Assembly (NCBI RefSeq): GCF_004118375.1
Contig: NZ_SDHX01000001.1
Coordinates: forward strand, 620,001-684,000
Length of the DNA stretch: 64,000 bases
Direction: 5' to 3'
Source of the DNA: Oleiharenicola lentus
Lineage (GTDB): Bacteria > Verrucomicrobiota > Verrucomicrobiia > Opitutales > Opitutaceae
The position numbers and the translations under genes are program-made. A model generated the notes under the pieces. That model had not been told where the DNA came from, ran no database searches, and saw only the letters and a program-made list of their open reading frames with translations. Shown here one piece after another: positions 55,746 to 64,000 of this stretch (the first letter of the stretch is position 1; each line of letters opens with the position of its first letter).

Positions 55746-57386
55746 TCAATAGGCGGCTTGCAACCGCTGCTGCTCGAGATCGCGCAGGGCGGCGTTGAAA
55801 AGCAGGCGGCGCTGCGCGGGCGAGAGGCCCGGGGTGAGCACGGCGGTGCGGTAGTCGGCGAAGCGGTGCCAGTTCTCGCGGTCGAGGTAGGACTGCACCA
55901 GGCTTTCGGTCAGCTCCTGCACACCGGGTGCCTGTCGTGGGTCGAGCGTGGCGTGGTAGTTTTGAATCGCCTTGGCCGCTTCTTCCCCGGCGGCCAGGAG
56001 TTTGCGCTGCGTCTCGGCCAGCCATTCGTTTGCCTCCCGCAGCCGGTGGTTCTGCTGGCTGCGCTTTCCCGCTTTCGGGGCTGCGTCCGTCCCGGCGGGC
56101 TCGAGTTCGATGGTGGGAACGTCGTTTGCCGAGCCCAGCCTGAACCGGGATGGGGCAAATCGACGGTTCATTTCTAGAAGCAGCTGGGCGGTCCGGTCTT
56201 GAAACCGACGGTTCCGGTCCCGGAGTTCACCGGCAAGGCGGAGGACCTCAGGGGGATGCCCGCTGTCGGCCGGGGCCTTCAGCCCGGGATTTTTTGCCAG
56301 GGCCAACCGGATTTCCTCCGCCAGGCGATCGAGCTCAGCGAATCGGTTGGCCTGTTGCTCGGCCAGGCGGGCATGGAGCTTGCGAGCTGCCGCGCGCGAT
56401 ATTTTCGGAGGGAGTTCCAGCGCGGATTGAACCAGTTGCTCCGCCAGTTCCCGGCGCAGCTGCTGAAAGGATGCCCAGTGCGCGTTCAGCTGTGCATCAT
56501 CGGAATGCTGCCAGCGGATCCGGGCGGATGCCGGGAGGAAAAACGAAGGCCGGACCCGGGTGGCGGGATCAGGCGCGGTTGAGTTCTCATGGGCCACAGA
56601 CTCCAACAGCTGGCGCTGTTCGATCGACAGCCCCGGCATATAGTGCGCCCCGCGCAGGGCGGCGTAGTAGGTCCGCAACCGGGTCGCCTCGTCCGGCGTG
56701 AGGCTCTTCCTTTCCTTCATCAACGCGCGGCCATCATCGAGGTAGTTGAATTCCTCCCGCGTGCCTTCGGCTTCCGCCTCCAGGTCGCGCAAAGCCTTGG
56801 CTTGGGCGGCCGCAAAAACGGCGAGTTCGGCTCGCTGCTGTTCCGGGGTCAGCGATGTGACGGCGGCCAGTTTGGCGCGGAGCTCCGCGACAAGTTCATC
56901 GCGAGACTCTGCATAGCGTGAAGCGCGGTAGAATTGATGCCAGTCGTTGAGGCCGGCGAAGGCGGAATTGCCGCAGGCCATGAAGAATGGCTCACCGGCG
57001 TAGGTGGCGAGAAAGTCGGGGTAGGCACCGACCGGCTCCGCTGGGCCGAGACCATGCAGCACGGGCGGCAGCACGGGCGGAAACACGAGATCATGCTGCG
57101 AACCCGCGGATTTCGCCAGCCACGGCTCCTCCCAGAACCTCCGGACCATGTCCCGCGTGAGACTCTCCATGTGCGCGCGTTGCTCGATGCCACGTGTCCG
57201 GATGTCTTCTCGCTGAATGGAGTCCCTCAGTTCCTTGTCGCGCGCGGCGATGTCCGCGGGGATGGATTGCTGGGCGGTGGCCACGGAGCAGGTCAGCCCC
57301 AGCAGCAAAATCGCACTGAGGTGACGGAGAATTCCAATCGCAAACGGGCGTGCGGGGGTAGCGCAGGAAGATTCAGGGCGGAGCAT
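55746..57386 (-). CDS. Large secreted hypothetical protein (paralogue of the gene at 62782)
   Basis: A 546-residue exported protein. The signal sequence has a long leader before ILRHLSAILLLGLTCSVATA. The body is mostly charged helix, probably coiled coil (LAEQQANRFAELDRLAEEIR). The C-terminal 45 residues (WHRFADYRTAVLTPGLSPAQ, RRLLFNAALRDLEQQRLQAA) are nearly identical to those of the gene at 62782, as are GLSIEQRQLLESVA and GEPFFMACGNSAF. I know no named family. Several unlinked genes separate the two paralogues. It ends at a good terminator. Confidence 0.82.
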   Translation of the reverse strand: MLRPESSCATPARPFAIGILRHLSAILLLGLTCSVATAQQSIPADIAARDKELRDSIQREDIRTRGIEQRAHMESLTRDMVRRFWEEPWLAKSAGSQHDLVFPPVLPPVLHGLGPAEPVGAYPDFLATYAGEPFFMACGNSAFAGLNDWHQFYRASRYAESRDELVAELRAKLAAVTSLTPEQQRAELAVFAAAQAKALRDLEAEAEGTREEFNYLDDGRALMKERKSLTPDEATRLRTYYAALRGAHYMPGLSIEQRQLLESVAHENSTAPDPATRVRPSFFLPASARIRWQHSDDAQLNAHWASFQQLRRELAEQLVQSALELPPKISRAAARKLHARLAEQQANRFAELDRLAEEIRLALAKNPGLKAPADSGHPPEVLRLAGELRDRNRRFQDRTAQLLLEMNRRFAPSRFRLGSANDVPTIELEPAGTDAAPKAGKRSQQNHRLREANEWLAETQRKLLAAGEEAAKAIQNYHATLDPRQAPGVQELTESLVQSYLDRENWHRFADYRTAVLTPGLSPAQRRLLFNAALRDLEQQRLQAAY

Positions 57387-57471
57387 GGGCGTAACAATGA
57401 CGGGAGGAGCGATCCCACCCTGGCCCGAGTTGAATCGTTGGGCAGGCTGCCATCGTGCAGCTTGATGCCAA

Positions 57472-57508
57472 GCAAAAGAAAGTCCCGGGCGATGGAGCCC
57501 GGGACTTT
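57472..57508 (-). terminator. Rho-independent terminator
   Basis: On the minus strand, AAAGTCCCGGGC pairs perfectly with GCCCGGGACTTT (12 bp) around TCCATC, then CTTTTGC. It follows the 312-residue secreted protein gene. Confidence 0.85.
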
Positions 57509-57596
57509 CGGAGAACCGAAGGCAGGGACCGGACGAGGTGGTGGTGACGTCGGCTCGGCGCCGGTTCCTCCGGAACTGGCGGCGCGGGATGGCGGC

Positions 57597-58535
57597 CTAC
57601 TTGCCCGGCTCGGTGCCGATAATCTCCAACTCGCCCATTTCCACCGTGCCGCGGGGAAAGGACTGGCGTTTCAGGCCTTCGCTGTTTTGCCCGAAATGAC
57701 GGGCGGCGGAGCGGGTCATGGCTTCGAGCTGCTGGTCGAAGCGGTTGCCGCGTTCGCGGATGCTGTAGCGCGCTTCCCAGACCAGCTTGCGTTTCTTCTC
57801 CTTCCAGAGGACTTGAAAATCATAGGCCAGCAGGACGACGAAATAGCGGTTGTCCTCCAGTTCGTCGATCAGCTGTTCGCGGCGGTGGCGGAGCGGGGTG
57901 GCTTCGAATCCGATTGTGCCGGCGAGTTCGTGATTGAAGCCAAGGAGACGCGCTTTGCGCTCGTTCTCGCGGTCGCGCGCCTCGTTCTCGAGCCGGATCA
58001 GGGTCAAGGCCTGCACCTGTGCGCTGAGCTGGCCGGTTTGCACGGAGTCGAGGCCGCCGCCCAGCCGGTTGAGGCCGGCGGCCATGTTGGAAACGCCGGG
58101 CGGGGGCGGCGGGGGGCCTTGCTTGATGACGTTGATGGGTTGGGTGCCCTGCATGGCCTGATAGGCCATCGAGGTGGAGGCGCCGCCGGCCCCGCTGGTC
58201 ATGCCCCAGTAAACCATGATCAGGAAACGCGTCTTCGCGGGATCGTGCGACGGGACGTAGCCCTGTTCGGCCAGCGGCCCGGCGATGGTCCGGGCCACGT
58301 TCATGAACTTCACGCCTTCGAGCGAGTCGTCGCGCTGCGACGAGAAGTAGAGACCGCCTTCGCCGAAGGCATAGGTTTCGATCGGCCAAGAGCCGTCGGG
58401 CCGCTTGGTGCGGACGTAGTCGTCGCTGGCGTGCGACGAGACGGCGACGACCTCATGGTCCTCGATGGCGGGCTGGGCGGCGAAGGCCGGGGAAACGGAC
58501 AGGGCCAGAAACAGGAAGCGAGGGAGGCGCTTCAT
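57597..58535 (-). CDS. Secreted hypothetical protein
   Basis: A 312-residue exported protein, unrecognised. The signal peptide MKRLPRFLFLALSVSPAFA is clear. Features include a Gly/Ser stretch (GMTSGAGGASTS), a PPPPPPG run near residue 145, a helical charged region (RLENEARDRENERKARLLGF), and a beta-rich C-terminus (FVVLLAYDFQVLWKEKKRKL). It has its own terminator and a 145-bp promoter gap, so it is transcribed alone. Confidence 0.8.
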   Translation of the reverse strand: MKRLPRFLFLALSVSPAFAAQPAIEDHEVVAVSSHASDDYVRTKRPDGSWPIETYAFGEGGLYFSSQRDDSLEGVKFMNVARTIAGPLAEQGYVPSHDPAKTRFLIMVYWGMTSGAGGASTSMAYQAMQGTQPINVIKQGPPPPPPGVSNMAAGLNRLGGGLDSVQTGQLSAQVQALTLIRLENEARDRENERKARLLGFNHELAGTIGFEATPLRHRREQLIDELEDNRYFVVLLAYDFQVLWKEKKRKLVWEARYSIRERGNRFDQQLEAMTRSAARHFGQNSEGLKRQSFPRGTVEMGELEIIGTEPGK

Positions 58536-58617
58536 ACGGGGATGGGTTAGGGGTTGCCCCGAGCTGGCCCGACCGGGATGACCGAAACGTAGTGAATCCG
58601 AGGCCGGGCTCCAGCCA

Positions 58618-58646
58618 AGAAAAAGCCCGGGTGTAGAGCCCGGGCT
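58618..58646 (-). terminator. Rho-independent terminator
   Basis: On the minus strand, AGCCCGGG pairs with CCCGGGCT around CTCTACA, then TTTTCTTGG. It ends the TPR gene transcript. Confidence 0.85.
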
Positions 58647-58680
58647 GTCCTTGAATGGAGGATGAAACCCCGAGGACGAC

Positions 58681-60327
58681 TCAGCCGCCCGGCTGGCAGA
58701 GGCAGGACGAGGTGATGGTGACGTCGGCTTGGCGCCAGATCTCCTTGAACCGGCTGCGGAGCGCGGCGACCTCCTTCATCTTGCCTTGCTGCGTCAGCGC
58801 GTCGGCGAGGCCGAAAATCGACCAGCCGTTGCCGGGCAGGCGGGCGAGGTCCTCGCGATAGACCTGCTCGGCCTCGGCAGGGCGGCCCTTGGACATGAGC
58901 AGGGCGCCGAGGGCGTGGCGCACCGGGATCATCCAGCCGGGTGGCTCGTCGTAGCGCAGCTGGTCCTCGAGCGCGATGGCGGTGCGGAACTGGGTGACGG
59001 CGTCGTCCACCTTGCCCTCGCGCATGAGAATCTCGGCTTCGAGCATGGGCGTGACGATGGCGAGCACGGCTTGGCAGGTGTTGTTGCCCGCGGCGATCTG
59101 GTCGGGCGACACGAGCTTGGCGGCCTCGAGGTAGAGCGCCTGCGCGCGGCGTGCGGCGGCGACGTCGCCTTTGGCGGCATAGGCGATGCCGCGGGCGGCG
59201 TGCTGGAACGCATACACGAAACGCTGCTCCGGCGCGGCCATCGGCTCGGCCAGCACCTCGTCCCAACGCCCGAAACGCACAAGCACCTCGAGCGGCATGG
59301 CCAGCCAGGCCTCGGCCACGATGCCGAACTCCGCCATAAATTCCGGCGGCAGCTTGGCGACGAGGTCGCGCGTGTGTTTGACCGCAAGGCCGCCCTGGCC
59401 GGTCATCATGGCGGCGTAGGCAAGCATATGGTCGTTGTGCGCGACATAGACGGGGAGGAAGCCTTTTGCCGGACCAACGACCTGGCGGTAGGCGGCGTCG
59501 GCCGCGACGGCGAGGCGGTTGGACTCGACCGCCTTGTGCCAGTCACCCGTGCGGATGTAGATGTGCGACGGCATGTGCACATTGTGCGCGAGGCCGGGCT
59601 GGAGGTTCAGCAGGCGGTCGGCGGCGGGCAGGGCGCGCTCGGGCTGGTTCGAGGCCTCGACGGCGTGGATGTAGAGGTGGTTGGCGAAGGGGTGGTTGGG
59701 GTTGAGCTTCAGCACGGCATCGAGCGTCGCGAGGATCTCCTCGGTGCCGGGCTGCGGCTCTCCGGCAGGCGTCCACTGGTCCCACGGTCGGAGGTCCATC
59801 ATGGCCTCGGCGAAGAAGGCGCCGACATCGGCGTCCTTGGGGAATTGTTTCCACACCGCGCGCATGGCGTCGGCGTAGGCGAGGTCGAGCGGGGCGCGGT
59901 CCGCCGGCTGCGGGTTGGCGTAGCGCCGACCGAGCGCCGCGACAAGGGCTTGCTCGACCGGCGTGGCCTTGGCGGCGTGCTGGCGGGCGAGTTGCAGCTC
60001 CGCCCAGGCGAGCTCGGCGGCCGGCGGCGGCACGGCGGGGAAATTGATGTGCGGACCGCTGGCGAGCGCGATGCCCCAGTGGGCCATGGCGCATTCCGGA
60101 TCGAGGCGGGCCGCCTCCTGGAATGACCGGATGGCCGAGCCGTGGTTGAAGCCGAAGAGAAAGCGCAGGCCCTGGTCGAAGTAGCGCTGGGCCTCGGGGG
60201 ACCGCGTGGTGATCTGGTGCGAGTGGGAACCGAGCGTGTTGAGCAGCGGCATGGCGGGCTCGGCGGCGAAGAGGCCGCCAGCGAGCGTGAGGGAGCAGAG
60301 AACGGAGACGAAGCGTGGGGTTTTCAT
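58681..60327 (-). CDS. Secreted tetratricopeptide-repeat protein
   Basis: A 548-residue exported protein. The signal peptide (KTPRFVSVLCSLTLAGGLFA) is followed by TPR-like helical pairs: QRYFDQGLRFLFGFNHGSAI with ECAMAHWGIALA, LDAVLKLNPNHPFANHLYIH, HMPSHIYIRTGDWHKAVESN, and C-terminal ALGALLMSKGRPAEAEQVYR, GLADALTQQGKMKEVAALRS. The conserved His-rich blocks (HWGIALASGPHINF, HLYIHAVEASN, HMPSHIY) recur in a known group of bacterial TPR proteins and could bind metal. It ends in a double-Cys tail (SSCLCQPGG). Function unknown. The ATG at 60327 starts the signal peptide. Confidence 0.88.
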   Translation of the reverse strand: MKTPRFVSVLCSLTLAGGLFAAEPAMPLLNTLGSHSHQITTRSPEAQRYFDQGLRFLFGFNHGSAIRSFQEAARLDPECAMAHWGIALASGPHINFPAVPPPAAELAWAELQLARQHAAKATPVEQALVAALGRRYANPQPADRAPLDLAYADAMRAVWKQFPKDADVGAFFAEAMMDLRPWDQWTPAGEPQPGTEEILATLDAVLKLNPNHPFANHLYIHAVEASNQPERALPAADRLLNLQPGLAHNVHMPSHIYIRTGDWHKAVESNRLAVAADAAYRQVVGPAKGFLPVYVAHNDHMLAYAAMMTGQGGLAVKHTRDLVAKLPPEFMAEFGIVAEAWLAMPLEVLVRFGRWDEVLAEPMAAPEQRFVYAFQHAARGIAYAAKGDVAAARRAQALYLEAAKLVSPDQIAAGNNTCQAVLAIVTPMLEAEILMREGKVDDAVTQFRTAIALEDQLRYDEPPGWMIPVRHALGALLMSKGRPAEAEQVYREDLARLPGNGWSIFGLADALTQQGKMKEVAALRSRFKEIWRQADVTITSSCLCQPGG

Positions 60328-60526
60328 GACGAGAATCCGCACCGGCCGGGATGGTTGATCGGAATTTGCGAGGTTCGGCGCCGGGGAGAAATTCCGAAAT
60401 CACCGGCGACGTGGGGTGAAGGCAGGGGATGCGACCGCGGTTTTAACCGGGCCGACGATAGGGGGTGGGGTGACCGTGGGGCGGAGCAAAAAAGGCGGGC
60501 GCGACGTGACGCGGGAGGGGTTTGCT

Positions 60527-62602
60527 TCAGACGGGCGAACCGGCGTGGCCCGGCAGATAGACGCGGAAGGTGCTGCCGGCTCCGGGGCGGCTCTCGACGG
60601 TGAGGCCGCCCTGATGCTCGGCGATGATGTCGCTGACGATGGCGAGGCCGAGCCCGGTGCCCTGCCCGGCGGGCTTGGTCGTGTAGTAGGCTTCGAAAAT
60701 ACGCTGCATCGTGGCGGCATCCATGCCGCAGCCGTCGTCGCTGATCGCCACGCAGACATAGCGACCGGCCTTGCAGCCCGGCTGACCCGCCAGATCGGCG
60801 GCGAGGGTTTCGAGCGAAAGGGTGACCTGCACCAGCCCGGGCTTGGACCCGATGGCGTGCGCGGCATTGGTGCACAGGTTGAGCAGCACCCGCTGCAGGG
60901 AGCCGGCATCGCCGCGGATGGTGGGGAGGGCGCCCGTTACTTTGAGGCGATGACTGATGTGGACGGGCAGTCCGGCCGCGGCCAGCGCGAGGGCCTCCTG
61001 CGCCACGCAAACCGGATCCAAGACGACATGCGGCACATCCCCGGCGTTGCGGGCCTGGCGGAGCAGGCGTTGCACCAGATCGCGTGCGCTGCGCGCCCCG
61101 GCCTGGGCCCGGCGGAGCAAATCGGCGGACTCGTGTTTCTCCTCCAGGCTGAGCGCGGCGAGGTCGATGAACCCCTTGATGCTCGTCAGCAGGTTGTTGA
61201 AGTCGTGGGCCACAGAGGCGGCCCGGGCGCCGAGGGCCTCCATGTTTTTCGCCTGGGCCAGGCGTTCCCGCAGGCGGGCGGACTCGGCGGCGGCTTCGAC
61301 GATGTCGGTGATGTCGGCCACCACGCCGATGAGCCACACGCCGGGCTCGCCGGGCACGTCCTGCACGCGGGCGTTGATCTCGAGGTGGCGGCGCTGGCCG
61401 TCGGCCCGGATGATGCGCAGGCGAAAATGGTAGGCGACGTCTGATTTGGGAATCTGGGACCAGTAGGCCGCGGCGGCGGAACGATCCTCGGGTGCGATCA
61501 TGCCCAGGATGGTCGGGCGGTCGGGCCCGGCGGCGGCCGGGGGCAGGCCGAAAAGGTCAAACATGCGGCGATCCCATTCGCTTTCGTCGGTGCGGAGGTT
61601 GCGCCGCCACACACCGAGCCGGGAGGTTTGCAGGGCGAGTTCAAGCCGGTCGGCGGTTTCCGAGAGGCGGTCGGAGGCGTGTTTGCGGGCCGATTCGGTC
61701 GCGCTCAGGGAAGTGACCATCCCGTTCATTGCGCCGGCCATCGCGCCGATCTCATCGCGCGAGAGCACCGGCACCCGGATGTCGCGGTCGCCGGCGGCGA
61801 TGCGGGTGAAGGCCTCGACCATGGGCCGCAGGCTCTGGCTGATCATCCGGCAGAGCAGCAGGCCGGCGCCGAACGCGGCCGCTACGCTGATGCCGGCGGA
61901 AACCAGCATGAACCGTTGCATCATCGCGGCGTCATGCCGGCTCGCGATCGACGCCTCCTTGGTCTCGGCGGCGATTTGCTCGTTCAGATCGACCAGGGCC
62001 AGCAGCAGAGTGCGTGAGTCGCGCGAGAGCGTGAACAGGTGTTGCTGGTTCTCCTCGTGCGCGGCGGCGAGGTGGACGCGTTCCCCGGTCGCGGCGGCCT
62101 GGGCCAGCAGACGCATGACCTTCTCGTAGCTGGTCCGCCAGTCCGCCCACGTCACTGTGAAGGCCTGCCATTGCTCCGCCTCCACCGGGGTTTTGGGCAG
62201 CACGCTGTATTCCCGCCAGGCCTTGTCGGCGCGCTCCCAGGAGCGCTCTTGCCGGCGGATTTCCTCGGCGAGCACTTCACGCCAATCCATCGGCTCGTCC
62301 GGGGCCTCGGGATCGGTCCGGGGGCCGAGGGACGCCGGGGAGTCCGGCGCGCGGCCGGCCGCGAGTTCATGCTCAATACGCAGGAGGGTTTGGCCGCGCA
62401 TCAGTTCCCGCTTGGACGCATCGAGCGCGGTCTTGGCCTCGAACAATGCGGCCAGGGCCCGGCTGCCGGGCAGGCGCACGGTGCCTACTTCATAGAGGGC
62501 GGCGGACAGCTTGCGCGTCTGCCAGTAGCCAATGCCGGCGGCCAGCAGGGTGATTCCGCTCACCACCGCGAAGCCGGCAAGGAGCTTGGTCTGGAGTTTC
62601 AT
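60527..62602 (-). CDS. Sensor histidine kinase (4HB-HAMP-PAS-HisKA-HATPase)
   Basis: A 691-residue membrane sensor. A first helix (LLAGFAVVSGITLLAAGIGY), a periplasmic four-helix-bundle-like sensor (about 30-245) and a second helix (MLVSAGISVAAAFGAGLLLC) lead to HAMP (LRPMVEAFTRIAAGDRDIRV). A PAS/PAC follows (LGVWRRNLRTDESEWDRRMF ... RRHLEINARVQDVPGEPGVW). The HisKA H-box is ASVAHDFNNLLTSIKGF, then N-box LLNLCTNAAHAI, G1 SDDGCGMD and G2 GTGLGLAIVSDIIAEHQGG. No response regulator is adjacent, so its partner is elsewhere. The start at 62602 is set by the first helix. Confidence 0.92.
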   Translation of the reverse strand: MKLQTKLLAGFAVVSGITLLAAGIGYWQTRKLSAALYEVGTVRLPGSRALAALFEAKTALDASKRELMRGQTLLRIEHELAAGRAPDSPASLGPRTDPEAPDEPMDWREVLAEEIRRQERSWERADKAWREYSVLPKTPVEAEQWQAFTVTWADWRTSYEKVMRLLAQAAATGERVHLAAAHEENQQHLFTLSRDSRTLLLALVDLNEQIAAETKEASIASRHDAAMMQRFMLVSAGISVAAAFGAGLLLCRMISQSLRPMVEAFTRIAAGDRDIRVPVLSRDEIGAMAGAMNGMVTSLSATESARKHASDRLSETADRLELALQTSRLGVWRRNLRTDESEWDRRMFDLFGLPPAAAGPDRPTILGMIAPEDRSAAAAYWSQIPKSDVAYHFRLRIIRADGQRRHLEINARVQDVPGEPGVWLIGVVADITDIVEAAAESARLRERLAQAKNMEALGARAASVAHDFNNLLTSIKGFIDLAALSLEEKHESADLLRRAQAGARSARDLVQRLLRQARNAGDVPHVVLDPVCVAQEALALAAAGLPVHISHRLKVTGALPTIRGDAGSLQRVLLNLCTNAAHAIGSKPGLVQVTLSLETLAADLAGQPGCKAGRYVCVAISDDGCGMDAATMQRIFEAYYTTKPAGQGTGLGLAIVSDIIAEHQGGLTVESRPGAGSTFRVYLPGHAGSPV

Positions 62603-62651
62603 GACGCGTGGCCCGTCGTGGGCAGGGTGCGCTGAAGCGGGCAGAGTGCCA

Positions 62652-62681
62652 AGAAGCAAAAGCCCGGGCGGGACCCGGGCT
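62652..62681 (-). terminator. Rho-independent terminator
   Basis: On the minus strand, AGCCCGGG pairs with CCCGGGCT around TCCCG, then TTTGCTTCTTGG. It separates the upstream secreted paralogue (stop at 62782) from the histidine kinase gene. Confidence 0.82.
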
Positions 62682-62781
62682 GGAAGGCTCCGACGAAGTG
62701 GGGGCACTGCTCGGCTAGCTTAGCCGGCGGAGCAACTTCGAGTGCGCCACGCGGGCGACGAAAATCGCGGTCCGTCGGAGG

Positions 62782-64000
62782 TCAGTCCGCGGCCTGAAGG
62801 CGTGCTTTCTCGAGATCACGCAGGGCCGCGTTGAAGAGCAGCCGTCGTTGCGCGGGCGAGAGGCCGGGTTCGAGCACGGCGGCGCGGTAGTCAGAGAAGC
62901 GGCGCCAGGTTTCCTGCTGGGCGTGAAGCCGGGCGAGTTGGGCGGACAGCTTGCCGACCGCGGGCAGATTTTCCCCGGCGTGGTTTTCGCTGTAGCGGAC
63001 GACCGCGTCTCGCGCGGCCTGCATGGCCTCGGTCAGAGTGCGATGGAGTCCCAGCAATTCCTCATTGGCGGATCTCAAGGCGTCGGGTTCGTCTCCGGCC
63101 GCGGTGGGCGGGACGAATTCGAGGATCGGTTGCGGACCGCGCATGACGAGTTTCACCCTGCGGGGTGCCAGCGACCGGTTGAGCGCCTGCACGCGGCGGG
63201 TGCATTCCGTCTGGAACGCGGACTTGCCTGCGACGGCCTCGCCAACCTGCCGGACCAAGTCAGGCGGGAAGCGGGATGGGGCGGGTTCGGCGGGGTCCGG
63301 GCGGTCGGCCAATCCGAGGCGGATTTCCTCGGCGAGCTGATGCAATTCGTCGAATCGCGCGGCCTGCCGGGCGGCCAGGGCGGAGGCCTGCCGGGCGTTT
63401 TTCACCGTCGCACTCGGCCCGAGGACGGCCTGCCGGAGTTCCGTCTCCAGGCTGCGGCGCAGGTCATCAAAGCGCTGCCGTTGTTCGGTCGAAGTGGCAT
63501 CGGCCGGGTCGGGCCGGGAAATCCGGGCGAGCGCCGGAAGAAAGTATCCCGTCTCCCCCGGTTGGTTGGGGTCGAGACCCAACTGAAGCGATGACGCAAC
63601 GGCTTGGAGCAGGTGGCGTTGCTCCAAGGACAAGCCCTCCTGGAACTGCGCGGCGTGGACGGCCTTCAAGTATTCCAGCAATCCGGGGTTCTGCGCCGGA
63701 TTGATTTCCTCGCTGCGCCGCAGCAGGGCGTCGCCGCCGCCGAGCGGGGCGAGTTCGGCGCGGATGGACTCGGCGGTCGTCTCCAGGGCGTGCAGCGCGG
63801 GGCTTTGGCTGGGGGCAAAAGCGGCCAAGGCCGCCCGGCGCTCCGCCGGCGGGAGCGACCGGCTCGCGGCGAGTTGCGCGCGCAGGTCGAAGGTCAGGCG
63901 CTCGCGCTCGGCCACGTAGCGCGCGACGTGTTCCTCGTGGCGGGGTTGCAGCAGCTGGCGAAAACGCAGGCTGCCATAAGCCATGAAAAAGGACTCGCCG
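62782..64000 (-). CDS. Large secreted hypothetical protein, 5' end outside the window
   Basis: About 406 C-terminal codons are visible; the frame is open to the window edge, where GESFFMAYGS matches GEPFFMACGNS of the paralogue at 55746. By alignment roughly 140 N-terminal residues, including the signal peptide, are missing. The body is charged helix (ARFDELHQLAEEIRLGLADR). Shared blocks are GLSLEQRHLLQAVA and the C-terminal DYRAAVLEPGLSPAQRRLLF, NAALRDLEKARLQAAD. Family unknown. An ATG at 63984 is internal and should not be used as the start. Confidence 0.8.
   Translation of the reverse strand, partial: GESFFMAYGSLRFRQLLQPRHEEHVARYVAERERLTFDLRAQLAASRSLPPAERRAALAAFAPSQSPALHALETTAESIRAELAPLGGGDALLRRSEEINPAQNPGLLEYLKAVHAAQFQEGLSLEQRHLLQAVASSLQLGLDPNQPGETGYFLPALARISRPDPADATSTEQRQRFDDLRRSLETELRQAVLGPSATVKNARQASALAARQAARFDELHQLAEEIRLGLADRPDPAEPAPSRFPPDLVRQVGEAVAGKSAFQTECTRRVQALNRSLAPRRVKLVMRGPQPILEFVPPTAAGDEPDALRSANEELLGLHRTLTEAMQAARDAVVRYSENHAGENLPAVGKLSAQLARLHAQQETWRRFSDYRAAVLEPGLSPAQRRLLFNAALRDLEKARLQAAD

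Noticed and set aside
56934-58550. 538-codon plus-strand frame across two secreted proteins
   Set aside because: It crosses a terminator and two minus-strand genes with clear signal peptides.

Overview
The window is a GC-rich (by eye about 65%), gene-dense stretch of a bacterial chromosome. The gene content points to the Verrucomicrobiota, most likely Opitutaceae or a close relative: a VPDSG-CTERM protein, a bacterial SWIB-domain protein, a large TonB-dependent receptor with an N-terminal carboxypeptidase-regulatory-like domain, PilX/PilW/PilV-type minor pilins, and many short palindromic intergenic repeats. This placement is inference from gene families; no rRNA or tRNA gene was found to fix it.

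Region by region. 0-8.4 kb: tex, a Gfo/Idh/MocA oxidoreductase, a secreted DUF885 peptidase-like protein, an unrecognised exported protein, a secreted alpha/beta hydrolase and a SpoU/TrmH rRNA methyltransferase. 8.6-13.2 kb: a TonB-dependent receptor followed 58 bp later by a secreted protein that joins a ParB-like nuclease-type domain to a beta-propeller phytase, probably a phytate or organic-phosphate acquisition unit. 13.3-19.3 kb: membrane and hypothetical proteins, a DUF4114/VPDSG-CTERM surface protein, a PAS protein, a disrupted small ORF, an SRPBCC protein, a Pro/Ala-rich membrane protein with a repeated LRLKPRLS-like motif, and MarC. 19.4-25.4 kb: dus plus a PatB/MalY aminotransferase, two Hsp20 genes, TerC and MscS. 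25.4-29.2 kb: a TetR-HlyD-ABC-permease efflux operon with a perfect 10-bp inverted-repeat operator candidate. 29.2-36.3 kb: a DCC protein, a divergent RRM/SWIB pair, two EamA transporters, a lipase-like hydrolase, an MDR reductase, and an SDR divergent from a second TetR.

36.4-48 kb is mostly one minus-strand block: DsbD, an Mpv17/PMP22-like protein, and a type IV pilus/pseudopilin cluster (PilP-position, PilO, a PilM-PilN composite, a PilX-type protein, PilW, PilV, a hypothetical protein and a GspG-like pilin). A gluconokinase sits inside it. The most unusual gene is the PilX-type protein, which carries about seven tandem repeats resembling carbohydrate-binding module family 5/12, suggesting a polysaccharide-binding pilus tip. 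No secretin or pilus ATPase is in the window.

48-64 kb: a secreted beta-helix protein, a J-domain-like protein fused to an M50-like membrane domain, ThuA, an SGNH/DUF1080 lipoprotein, a methyltransferase, a DUF4337 protein, and a run of minus-strand genes mostly separated by look-alike GCCCGGG terminators. These include two members of an unnamed secreted paralogous family (the second runs off the window end), a TPR protein and a sensor histidine kinase.

Several families of palindromic repeats are scattered between genes. At least four stop codons lie in or directly against repeat arms, one start codon sits on a repeat arm, and one repeat-like element lies in frame inside a coding sequence. 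All statements rest on reading the sequence; no homology search was run.
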